A DNA stretch of 5,610 bases, taken from assembly GCA_012514225.1 (NCBI GenBank), contig JAAZAQ010000177.1, positions 1 through 5,610 on the forward strand, read 5' to 3'. A program made the translations under genes and the position numbers. Each line of letters starts with the position of its first letter. Positions within the stretch are counted from its first letter, which is position 1. Of the stretch, positions 1-5,546 are shown one piece after another. A model generated the notes under the pieces. It searched no databases and was not told the origin of the DNA. It worked only from the letters and a program-made list of their open reading frames with translations. Source of the DNA: Clostridiales bacterium. GTDB lineage: Bacteria > Bacillota > Clostridia > Christensenellales > Aristaeellaceae.

Positions 1-135
1 CTGGCGAAGCCCGGGGAGAACGTCCTCTTCTCGCCGGCCTGCGCGTCCTTCGACATGTTTGACGATTACGAGCACAGGGGAAGGGTGTTCAAGCGCCTGG
101 TGCAGGACCTGCCGGACGCGGAGACGCCCCGGTGA
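1..135 (+). CDS. murD: UDP-N-acetylmuramoylalanine--D-glutamate ligase (MurD), C-terminal fragment
   Basis: This is the last 44 codons of a gene whose body lies before the window. It reads in frame from base 1 to a TGA at 133-135. The fragment contains the stretch [19 protein letters not shown] followed by a hydrophobic and charged helix. This matches the conserved end of MurD, where the usual pattern is a SPACAS(F/W)D motif, then F..(F/Y)E.RG..F. MurD is a cytoplasmic ATP-dependent ligase that adds D-glutamate to UDP-MurNAc-L-Ala during peptidoglycan precursor synthesis; the visible part belongs to the C-terminal ligase domain. Related Mur ligases (MurC, MurE, MurF) lack this exact ending, so MurD is the best call. 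The stop codon overlaps the GTG start of the next gene by four bases, which suggests translational coupling with ftsQ in one dcw transcript. The catalytic and ATP-binding regions cannot be seen. Confidence 0.9.
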   Translation: MAKPGENVLFSPACASFDMFDDYEHRGRVFKRLVQDLPDAETPR

Positions 136-1088
136 GGCCGCCGCCCCTGCCGCCGGAACCGCCGCGGGCTTCCCAGCCTGGAGCGGGGGAAATTCCGTTT
201 CAGGCCCCCCAGCCTCTTCCGCAGGAAATGCCCTATCAAGGCATGCCCGGCATGCCGCCGGAAGGGCTGGCGGGCATGGACGGCCCCCCGGGGGAGGACT
301 GGCGGGAGCCTGTCCCCGGCCCGGAACCGCAGGGCGAAGGGGACGCCGCGCCGGACCGCAGAATCGGGCGGCGCGTCAAACTGGGCGCCGCCATCCTGCT
401 CGCGGCGGGCGTCCTGCTCTTTCTGCGCTATGAGGTGTTCACCATCCGCCACGTCCGCGTGTTCGGGACGCAGAGAATCCCCTGGCAGGAGGTCGCGCGG
501 TCCGCGGGGCTGGACCGGCGGCCGTTTTTCTTCCTGCTGGGCGAGGACGAAGTCCGGCGCGGCATCGACGCCAACCGCTACCTGGTGTTCGAGGGGATGG
601 AAAAGACCTTTCCCAACACCCTGGTGCTGCACGTCCGGGAGCGTACGCCCTTCGCGTTTTTCACCCACCTGGGCATCGGCTACGTCCTGGCGCAGGACGG
701 CATGGTGCTGGAAAAGTCCAGGGACCTGGGCAAGGGGGCCGGGCTTGCGCTGGTTTCCGGGCTGTCGGTCTGGGGGGAGCTGAACACCGGCGCCTTCCCG
801 CAGACCACCGACCCGCTCCAGGTCGACGTACTCCGGGAATTGCTGTCGGAGCTGGCCGCCTGGGGCTTCGACAGCCAGGTGCAGTCCATCGACGTCGCAC
901 AGAGCTTCAGCCTGTCGCTCTTGACCCGGGACGGATACACCGTCAACCTTGGGGACAGCGGACTCCTCCACGCCAAAATCGGCACCGTCCAGTCCGTCGT
1001 CTCCGAGCTGCGCCGCCGCCAGATGACCGGCGGAATTATCGAGGCCGCCGTGCCGGGGGAGGCCACCTACCGCGCCGAAACGCCCTGA
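132..1088 (+). CDS. ftsQ: Cell division protein FtsQ/DivIB
   Basis: The 318-residue product is a bitopic division protein. In the divisome FtsQ/DivIB scaffolds FtsL/DivIC and FtsB-type partners and helps control septal wall synthesis. Residues 1-82 form a cytoplasmic tail rich in Pro, Gly and Met. Residues about 84-99 are one hydrophobic membrane segment ([16 protein letters not shown]) preceded by RRIGRRVK, giving an N-inside, C-outside topology. A POTRA domain follows at about 103-172, starting [14 protein letters not shown], with [17 protein letters not shown] near its end. The beta domain runs to about 300 and ends in the typical [15 protein letters not shown]. The GTG start overlaps the murD stop (GTGA), and a GGAG lies 8 bases upstream at 120-123. 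An in-frame ATG at 228 would shorten the tail by 32 residues but has a poorer ribosome site. Sequence similarity in this family is low, so the call rests on architecture plus dcw context. Confidence 0.88.
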   Translation: MRPPPLPPEPPRASQPGAGEIPFQAPQPLPQEMPYQGMPGMPPEGLAGMDGPPGEDWREPVPGPEPQGEGDAAPDRRIGRRVKLGAAILLAAGVLLFLRYEVFTIRHVRVFGTQRIPWQEVARSAGLDRRPFFFLLGEDEVRRGIDANRYLVFEGMEKTFPNTLVLHVRERTPFAFFTHLGIGYVLAQDGMVLEKSRDLGKGAGLALVSGLSVWGELNTGAFPQTTDPLQVDVLRELLSELAAWGFDSQVQSIDVAQSFSLSLLTRDGYTVNLGDSGLLHAKIGTVQSVVSELRRRQMTGGIIEAAVPGEATYRAETP

Positions 1089-1123
1089 GGCGGGGCTGCT
1101 GGTCGGCCCGCCGCCTTCATTGC

Positions 1124-1139
1124 GGGGCCTTCCGGCCCC
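1124..1139 (+). terminator. GC-rich hairpin after ftsQ, terminator-like but without a U-run
   Basis: GGGGCC (1124-1129) and GGCCCC (1134-1139) form a perfect 6-bp stem around a TTCC loop, 36 bases after the ftsQ stop. It could slow or end transcripts coming from murD-ftsQ. The sequence after it (CGGGCTTGGGATTGC) has no run of T, so it is not a standard intrinsic terminator. An alternative, bulged pairing of 1105-1111 with 1122-1129 is also possible. In DNA this GC-rich, such stems also arise by chance. Confidence 0.3.
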
Positions 1140-1164
1140 CGGGCTTGGGATTGCTTGAAAAGGC

Positions 1165-1193
1165 TTGCCAAGATATCACAAAAAGGTTACAAT
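1165..1193 (+). promoter_or_regulatory. Sigma-A type promoter for ftsA-ftsZ
   Basis: A -35 box TTGCCA (1165-1170; consensus TTGACA) and a -10 box TACAAT (1188-1193; consensus TATAAT) are separated by exactly 17 bases. The surroundings are an AT-rich island in otherwise GC-rich sequence. Transcription would begin near 1200 and leave a leader of about 80 bases before the ftsA ATG. Its position between ftsQ and ftsA implies that ftsA and ftsZ can be transcribed independently of the upstream dcw genes. It also argues against the ATG at 1165 as the ftsA start, because that codon lies inside the -35 region. Confidence 0.75.
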
Positions 1194-1235
1194 GAGCCGA
1201 CCGGACAGGCTGTTTGTGTGGCGCGCACGCCCGCA

Positions 1236-1252
1236 CGCGCGGTCTCCGCGCG
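1236..1252 (+). other. Stem-loop in the ftsA leader
   Basis: CGCGCGG (1236-1242) pairs perfectly with CCGCGCG (1246-1252) around a three-base TCT loop, and six A residues follow. It lies in the predicted 5' leader of the ftsA transcript, 17 bases before the ribosome binding site. The purine run behind it means it is not a terminator on this strand. It might affect mRNA stability or ribosome access, but no known regulatory family is recognised and the role is inferred only from position. Confidence 0.4.
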
Positions 1253-1271
1253 AAAAAAGCCCGGGAAGTGG

Positions 1272-1275
1272 GGAG
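1272..1275 (+). promoter_or_regulatory. Ribosome binding site fixing the ftsA start
   Basis: GGAG (within GTGGGGAG, 1268-1275) lies 6 bases before the ATG at 1282. No comparable site precedes the in-frame ATG at 1165, which falls inside the promoter. This decides the start of ftsA. Confidence 0.75.
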
Positions 1276-1281
1276 ATAGCG

Positions 1282-2460
1282 ATGAGGAGCACCATCAGCG
1301 TCATTGACTTTGGCACCAGCAAGATCGTTGCACTGATTGCCGAAGTCAGCGCCAGGCAGCGTTGCGACATCATCGGCGCGGGGACGACGCCGTACGACGG
1401 CTATTCCAACGCCCGGTGGAACAACGGCGCCCAGGTGAACGAAGCCATCAGCACCGCCATCGCCACCGCCGAGGAGCAGGCGCGCGCCTCCGTCAAGGGC
1501 GTTTACGCCGGCGTGCCGGGCCAGTTTTCCAAGGTATACTCCTTTGAGGTCAAGGTGGACCTGCAGGGGGCGGACCCGCACGTGACCAGCCGCGACATCG
1601 CGTCGCTGTTCGCGCTGGCGGACGAGCAGGTGCAGGGCATCCCCGGCACCCCCATCCACCGCAGCCCCGCCTGGTTCGTCGTGGACGACGGGAAGAAGAC
1701 GCTGGAGCCCTTGAACCAGCACGGCAACGAGCTTCGCGCGCTGATATCCTACGTCGTGGCGGACCGCTTCTTCATCGAGGACATCACCCAGCGCCTGCTG
1801 GCCGTCGGCAAGACGGCCAACGGCTTTTTCTCCACGCCCATGGGGCAGGCGATGCTGTTCATCTCGGAGACCGACCGCGACCGCACCGCGCTGCTCATCG
1901 ACGTGGGCTACCTGAACACCGAGGTGATGGCGGTGGAAGGCGACGCGATTATCTTCCATAAAACCCTCCCCCTGGGGGGCGGGCACATGGCGGCGGACCT
2001 GGCCTACGGCCTGGAAATTCCTCTGGACAGCGCCGAGCAGGTCAAGCGCGGGTTCGAGTTCGGCCAGGGCAGCGCCAAGACCAGCTTCGACGTCGTGCTG
2101 TCCAACGGCGCCACCCAGGCCTTCAGCCGCGAGAAGGTGGCCGACATCCTGATGCCCCGGGTGGAGGAGCTTTGCGAGGCCATCGTCAAGGCGGTGCGCG
2201 ATTCCGCCGTCCGCCTGGGCAACTGGTCCCCGGTCTACCTGACCGGCGGCGGCCTGGCTATTAACAAGGGCGGCCGGGAGCTGCTCTCCGAGAAGCTCGA
2301 GCGCCCGGTGCGCGAGCTGCCCCGCAAGGCGGTCAAGCTGTCCAGCGCGATTTACTCAAGCTCCCTGGGGCTGCTGGATTTGATTATCGATACCCGCAAC
2401 AGCGCCGGCGCGGAGCAGTCCGGCGTGCGCGGCTTCTTCCGCAGCCTCATCAGCGGCTGA
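1282..2460 (+). CDS. ftsA: Cell division protein FtsA (actin-like ATPase, divergent)
   Basis: The 392-residue product is an actin-fold protein that normally tethers FtsZ filaments to the cytoplasmic membrane and recruits later divisome proteins. Residues 5-15 ([11 protein letters not shown]) form the phosphate-1 motif. The FtsA-specific 1C (SHS2) subdomain follows, roughly 70-165, with VYAGVPGQF in its first strand. The phosphate-2 region is at 207-213 and the LGGGH loop at 231-235. The adenosine motif is at 318-326 (VYLTGGGLA). The C-terminus [12 protein letters not shown] (381-392) could be a short amphipathic membrane helix. Phosphate-2 reads DVGYLNT instead of the usual D(I/L)GGGTT, so nucleotide handling may be altered; I recall similar versions in some Clostridia. 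The length is slightly below the usual 410-440. The promoter just upstream and ftsZ 31 bases downstream support FtsA over other actin-like proteins such as PilM or Hsp70. Confidence 0.88.
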   Translation: MRSTISVIDFGTSKIVALIAEVSARQRCDIIGAGTTPYDGYSNARWNNGAQVNEAISTAIATAEEQARASVKGVYAGVPGQFSKVYSFEVKVDLQGADPHVTSRDIASLFALADEQVQGIPGTPIHRSPAWFVVDDGKKTLEPLNQHGNELRALISYVVADRFFIEDITQRLLAVGKTANGFFSTPMGQAMLFISETDRDRTALLIDVGYLNTEVMAVEGDAIIFHKTLPLGGGHMAADLAYGLEIPLDSAEQVKRGFEFGQGSAKTSFDVVLSNGATQAFSREKVADILMPRVEELCEAIVKAVRDSAVRLGNWSPVYLTGGGLAINKGGRELLSEKLERPVRELPRKAVKLSSAIYSSSLGLLDLIIDTRNSAGAEQSGVRGFFRSLISG

Positions 2461-2478
2461 AATGAGCAAACAACACAG

Positions 2479-2484
2479 AGGAGG
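2479..2484 (+). promoter_or_regulatory. Ribosome binding site fixing the ftsZ start
   Basis: A perfect AGGAGG sits 7 bases before the ATG at 2492. An in-frame ATG at 2462, one base after the ftsA stop, would add ten residues but has no such site and would place this AGGAGG inside the coding region. The start at 2492 is therefore preferred. Confidence 0.85.
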
Positions 2485-2491
2485 GCAAGCC

Positions 2492-3847
2492 ATGCAAGTG
2501 CTGCCGGTCGAGCCTGAGGTCCAGACCAATTTCGCTTCCATCAAGGTCGTCGGCTGCGGCGGCGGCGGCGCGAACGCCGTCAACCGCATGGTCGACGCAG
2601 GCATCAAGGGGGTCGAGTTCATCGCGGTGAACACGGACCGCCAGGCGCTGTCCACCTCCCGCGCGAACAAGAAAATCCAAATCGGCGAGAAGCTGACCAA
2701 AGGCCTGGGCGCCGGTGCCGTGCCGGAAATCGGCAAGCGCGCCGCGGAGGAAAGCCGGGAAGAAATCGCCCAGCACCTCAAGGGCGCGGACCTGGTCTTT
2801 GTCACCGCCGGCATGGGCGGCGGCACGGGCACCGGCGCGGCCCCCATCGTCGCCGACGTCGCCCGGGAGCTCAACTGCCTGACCATCGCCGTGGTCACCA
2901 AGCCCTTCCAGTTCGAGGGCAAGCAACGCATGCGCAACGCCGAGTCCGGCATCAACGAGCTCAAGCAGTTCGTGGACACCTTGGTGGTCATCCCCAACGA
3001 CCGCCTGCTGGAAGTGGTCGCCCGCGGCACCTCCATGGTGGAGGCCTTCCGCGTGGCGGACGACGTGCTGCGCCAGGGCATCCAGGGCATTTCCGACCTC
3101 ATCGCGCTGCCCGCGCTCATCAACCTGGACTTCGCCGACGTGAAGACCGTGATGGAATCCGGCGGCATGGCGCACATCGGAATCGGCGTGGGCAAGGGCG
3201 AGAACCGCATGGTGGACGCCGCCAAGAGCGCCGTCGCCAGCCCGCTGCTGGAGACCAAGATCGACGGCGCCCGCGCGCTGCTCATCAACGTCACCGGCTC
3301 CGAGGACATCGGCATCATGGAAATCAACGAGGCCGCCCGCCTCATCCAGGAAAGCGCCGACAGCGAAGCCAACATCATCTTCGGCGCCGGCATCGACAAC
3401 GACCTCAAGGACGAAATCCGCATCACCGTCATCGCGACGGGCTTCGAGAAGAGCGCCTTCCCCACCCGCGAGGCCCGGAAGAAGCCCTTCCGCGCCTCGG
3501 TGCCCTACGGCGCCGCGACGGCCGCGATAAACCCCTACGAAAACCGCCCGGCGCTGGAAAAGACCGACGCGCCGGGGTTCGAGGCGCCCTCCGTCCAGAA
3601 CCTCTACGAGCAGCCGGAGTCCTCCTTCTTCCCGGGCGCCACCCGCCCCGCGGCGCAGATGCCGCCCTTCGGCGCCCCCCCGCCCGCCATGCCGGCGTAT
3701 CCGGGACAGCCGCCCGTGTACGGGCAGGCGCCCGCCTACCAGCCGCCCCAGGCGCCCTACCAGCAGCCGGCGCCCCAGCAGCAGCAGCTGGCGGAAAAAG
3801 ACGACCTCGGCGTGCCGGCCTACCTGCGGCGCGGCGTGAAAAAGTGA
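2492..3847 (+). CDS. ftsZ: Cell division protein FtsZ (tubulin-like GTPase)
   Basis: The 451-residue tubulin homologue polymerises with GTP into the Z-ring at midcell and directs septal wall synthesis. The GTP-binding domain begins with [17 protein letters not shown] (17-33). The tubulin signature [10 protein letters not shown] is at 109-118. The T7 synergy loop NLDFAD (211-216) carries D213 and D216, which complete GTP hydrolysis in the next subunit. The globular part ends near ATGF (315-318). A disordered linker of about 115 residues follows, strongly rich in Pro, Gln, Ala and Tyr from about 391 to 432 and ending in four glutamines. The conserved C-terminal peptide [11 protein letters not shown] (437-447), which binds FtsA and other partners, is followed by the basic tail GVKK. 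All catalytic residues look intact. The linker is longer than the roughly 50 residues typical of E. coli and B. subtilis, which accounts for the extra length. It is probably co-transcribed with ftsA. Confidence 0.98.
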   Translation: MQVLPVEPEVQTNFASIKVVGCGGGGANAVNRMVDAGIKGVEFIAVNTDRQALSTSRANKKIQIGEKLTKGLGAGAVPEIGKRAAEESREEIAQHLKGADLVFVTAGMGGGTGTGAAPIVADVARELNCLTIAVVTKPFQFEGKQRMRNAESGINELKQFVDTLVVIPNDRLLEVVARGTSMVEAFRVADDVLRQGIQGISDLIALPALINLDFADVKTVMESGGMAHIGIGVGKGENRMVDAAKSAVASPLLETKIDGARALLINVTGSEDIGIMEINEAARLIQESADSEANIIFGAGIDNDLKDEIRITVIATGFEKSAFPTREARKKPFRASVPYGAATAAINPYENRPALEKTDAPGFEAPSVQNLYEQPESSFFPGATRPAAQMPPFGAPPPAMPAYPGQPPVYGQAPAYQPPQAPYQQPAPQQQQLAEKDDLGVPAYLRRGVKK

Positions 3848-3856
3848 ATATCATCG

Positions 3857-4012
3857 GTTGACCAGTCCGGGAGAGACCGCCAGGGCGGCGCCGAAGGGGT
3901 AAGCGAAAACTCTCAGGCAAACAGACCGGGCTGCGACGAAACTCTGGAAAGCAGCGATGCACCGAAAAAGCAACCCCGCGCGCGGGGGAATCTTTCAGGT
4001 CAAACGACAGAG
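3857..4012 (+). ncRNA. Tandem glycine riboswitch (two aptamers)
   Basis: Two consecutive aptamers of the gcvT/glycine class lie upstream of gcvT. Aptamer I has P1 formed by CAGTCCGG (3863-3870) with CCGGGCTG (3926-3933), P2 by GAGAG (3871-3875) with CTCTC (3910-3914), a hairpin CCGC-CAGG-GCGG (3877-3888), the core GCGCCGAAGGGGTAAGC (3888-3904) and the conserved CAGGCAAACAGACCG. Aptamer II has P1 CTCTG (3942-3946) with CAGAG (4008-4012), P2 GAAAG (3947-3951) with CTTTC (3992-3996), and a P3-type stem CCCCG/CGGGG (3974-3987), then CAGGTCAAACGAC. P2 keeps its pairing while changing bases between aptamers. The leader GGTTGACC (3856-3863) and the linker GCGACGA (3933-3939) could form the kink-turn known for this class, although I see only weak pairing. 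In this family glycine normally turns glycine cleavage genes on. The exact 5' edge is uncertain. Confidence 0.95.
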
Positions 4013-4035
4013 GCATGCGGGGACGCATGCCTCTG
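4008..4035 (+). terminator. Riboswitch expression-platform hairpin
   Basis: CAGAGGCATGCG (4008-4019) pairs perfectly over 12 bp with CGCATGCCTCTG (4024-4035) around a GGGA loop. Its first five bases are the 3' strand of aptamer II's P1, so the hairpin and the glycine-bound aptamer exclude each other. That fits an intrinsic terminator that forms when glycine is absent. The following bases are ATTTATG, with only three T in a row, so termination could be inefficient. Alternatively the stem, which ends only about 7 bases before the gcvT ribosome site, may act by hindering ribosome loading. Confidence 0.7.
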
Positions 4036-4055
4036 ATTTATGAAGGAGGGCTGAC

Positions 4056-5141
4056 ATGGAGAAAAAAACGCCGCTGTACGACCTGCACCTGTCCCTGGGC
4101 GGGAAAATCGTGCCCTTCGCGGGCTACCTCCTGCCGGTTCAGTACGAGACCGGCGTCATCCGGGAACACATGGCGGTCCGCACGGCCTGCGGGCTGTTCG
4201 ACGTGTCCCACATGGGCGAAATCCGCTTCAGGGGGAAGGACGCGCTGGACAACCTGCAGAACATGCTCAGCAACGACTTCCGCGACATGGAGATTGGGCG
4301 CGTCCGCTACAGCCCCATCCTCAACCCGGACGGCGGCATCGTAGACGACCTGATCGTCTACAAGTTCGGCCCGCAGGACTATTTCCTGGTCGTCAACGCC
4401 GCCAACAAGGACAAGGACTACAAATGGTTCCGGGAGCACGCCCGGGGCGAGGTGGACATCGAGGACCTGTCCGACCGGTACGCCCAGCTGGCGCTGCAGG
4501 GGCCCCGCGCGAAGGAAATCCTGGCGAAGCTCGCGGATGAATCGAAGTTCCCGAAGAAGTACTACAGCTTTACCCCCGACCTGCCGGTTGCGGGCGTCAA
4601 CTGCCTGGTGTCCCGCACGGGCTACACGGGGGAGATGGGTTACGAGCTGTACTGCGCGCCGGGGCAGGCGACCGCCCTGGCGAAGGCCCTGCTGGACGCG
4701 GGGAAGGACGAGGGCTTGATTCCCTGCGGCCTGGGCGCCCGGGACACCCTGCGGCTGGAGGCGGGCATGCCGCTGTACGGGCACGAGATGTCGGACGGCA
4801 TCAGCCCGCTGGAAGCGGGGCTGGACGCCTTCGTGCGCATGGACAAGGTCGATTTCATCGGCAAGGCCGCCCTGGAGAAAAAGGGAGCGCCCGGGCGGGT
4901 GCGCGTCGGCCTCGTCCTGACCGACCGCGGCATCGCGCGGGAAGGCGGCGAGGTATTCGTGAACGGGAAGCCGGCGGGTGTCACCACCAGCGGCACCCTG
5001 CTGCCCTTCACCAACAAGGCATCCGCGATGGCCCTGGTGGACAAAGCTTACGCCAGCCCCGGCACGGAGGTGGAAATCGACGTGCGCGGCCGGCGGCTCA
5101 AGGCGCAGGTCGTGCCCCTGCCCTTTTACAAGCGTTCCTGA
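4056..5141 (+). CDS. gcvT: Aminomethyltransferase, glycine cleavage T-protein
   Basis: The 361-residue product has the usual length for GcvT. It takes the aminomethyl group carried on lipoylated GcvH, releases ammonia and passes the one-carbon unit to tetrahydrofolate, forming 5,10-methylene-THF in the cytoplasm. Recognisable elements are the N-terminal PLYDLHLSLGGKIVPFAGY (6-24), VRTACGLFDVSHMGE (41-55), the folate-site segment NPDGGIVDDLIVYK (90-103) with D97/D98 at the position of the catalytic aspartate, and SRTGYTGEMGYE. The family signature LGARDTLRLEAGMPLYGHE follows, and the C-terminal beta-barrel domain begins near GRVRVGLVL. The start is fixed by AAGGAGG (4043-4049) six bases before the ATG. 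Expression is controlled by the riboswitch directly upstream, and gcvH follows after 26 bases. Related folate-dependent proteins (YgfZ, dimethylglycine oxidase) are excluded by the signature and by the gcvH-gcvPA neighbours. Confidence 0.98.
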   Translation: MEKKTPLYDLHLSLGGKIVPFAGYLLPVQYETGVIREHMAVRTACGLFDVSHMGEIRFRGKDALDNLQNMLSNDFRDMEIGRVRYSPILNPDGGIVDDLIVYKFGPQDYFLVVNAANKDKDYKWFREHARGEVDIEDLSDRYAQLALQGPRAKEILAKLADESKFPKKYYSFTPDLPVAGVNCLVSRTGYTGEMGYELYCAPGQATALAKALLDAGKDEGLIPCGLGARDTLRLEAGMPLYGHEMSDGISPLEAGLDAFVRMDKVDFIGKAALEKKGAPGRVRVGLVLTDRGIAREGGEVFVNGKPAGVTTSGTLLPFTNKASAMALVDKAYASPGTEVEIDVRGRRLKAQVVPLPFYKRS

Positions 5142-5167
5142 TTTTGTAGACATAGAAGGAGGAGACC

Positions 5168-5545
5168 ATGAGCATCCCGAAAAACCTGAAGTACTCCCCG
5201 TCCCATGAGTGGGTGAAGGAGGAGGGGGACACCCTTCTGGTCGGCATCACCGACTACGCGCAAAAGGAGCTGGGCGACCTGGTGTTCATCAACCTGCCCA
5301 ACGTCGGGGACAAAATCTCAAAGAACGAGGCCTTCGCGGACGTGGAAAGCGTCAAGGCCGTCAGCGACATCATCAGCCCCGTGGACGGCGTGGTGGCGGA
5401 AGCCAACGAAGCGCTGCTGGACAAGCCCGAGCTCATCAACCAGGACGCCTACGGCGCGTGGATCGCGCGGGTGAAGGATTTCAGCGGCCTGGAGGACCTG
5501 ATGGACGCCGCGGCCTACGAGGAACTGCTCAAGAAGGAGGGCTGA
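5168..5545 (+). CDS. gcvH: Glycine cleavage system H protein (lipoyl carrier)
   Basis: The 125-residue product is a full-length GcvH, the small carrier whose lipoyl arm moves the aminomethyl intermediate from the P-protein to the T-protein and is then reoxidised by dihydrolipoyl dehydrogenase. It starts with the family pattern LKYSPSHEWV (7-16), followed by GITDYAQKELGDLVFINLP (26-44). The lipoylation site is in DVESVKAVSDIISP, with K63 as the modified lysine. The motif SPVDGVV and the C-terminal DAYGAWIARV complete the barrel fold. The start is supported by AGGAGG (5157-5162) five bases before the ATG. The gene follows gcvT by 26 bases and ends one base before the gcvPA ATG, so all three are very likely one operon under the glycine riboswitch. 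Nothing looks truncated. Confidence 0.98.
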   Translation: MSIPKNLKYSPSHEWVKEEGDTLLVGITDYAQKELGDLVFINLPNVGDKISKNEAFADVESVKAVSDIISPVDGVVAEANEALLDKPELINQDAYGAWIARVKDFSGLEDLMDAAAYEELLKKEG

Positions 5546-5546
5546 G

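Noticed and set aside
66..971. Minus-strand open frame opposite ftsQ
   Set aside because: It has an Arg/Gln/Pro-rich composition typical of antisense reading of GC-rich genes, and no domain signal.
1165..1281. Extended N-terminus for ftsA from the ATG at 1165
   Set aside because: The codon overlaps the -35 box of the promoter, has no ribosome site, and the added 39 residues do not resemble FtsA. The ATG at 1282 places the phosphate-1 motif at the expected position.
2462..2491. Ten-residue N-terminal extension of ftsZ
   Set aside because: The AGGAGG at 2479-2484 correctly spaced before 2492 decides the later start.
2356..3465. Long open frame on the minus strand (369 codons) opposite ftsZ
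   Set aside because: It is a shadow of ftsZ in GC-rich DNA. The translation is a low-complexity Ser/Ala/Met/Pro sequence with no family resemblance, and ftsZ on the plus strand is unambiguous.
3776..3790. Short CAG/GCA repeat at the end of ftsZ
   Set aside because: It is simply the coding of four consecutive glutamines in the linker; too short to treat as a separate repeat element.
4030..4049. Possible pairing of CCTC (4030-4033) with GAGG in the gcvT ribosome site (4046-4049)
   Set aside because: Only four base pairs over a 12-base loop. It would predict glycine repression, opposite to the family's usual behaviour, and is far weaker than the 12-bp hairpin.
4015..4344. Plus-strand open frame beginning inside the riboswitch hairpin
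   Set aside because: It starts in the expression-platform stem and continues out of frame through gcvT with Cys/Thr/Arg-rich nonsense; no gene is implied.
4038..5153. Long open frame on the minus strand (371 codons) opposite gcvT
   Set aside because: It mirrors gcvT almost end to end and has no recognisable motifs; gcvT on the plus strand has full family signatures and a ribosome site.
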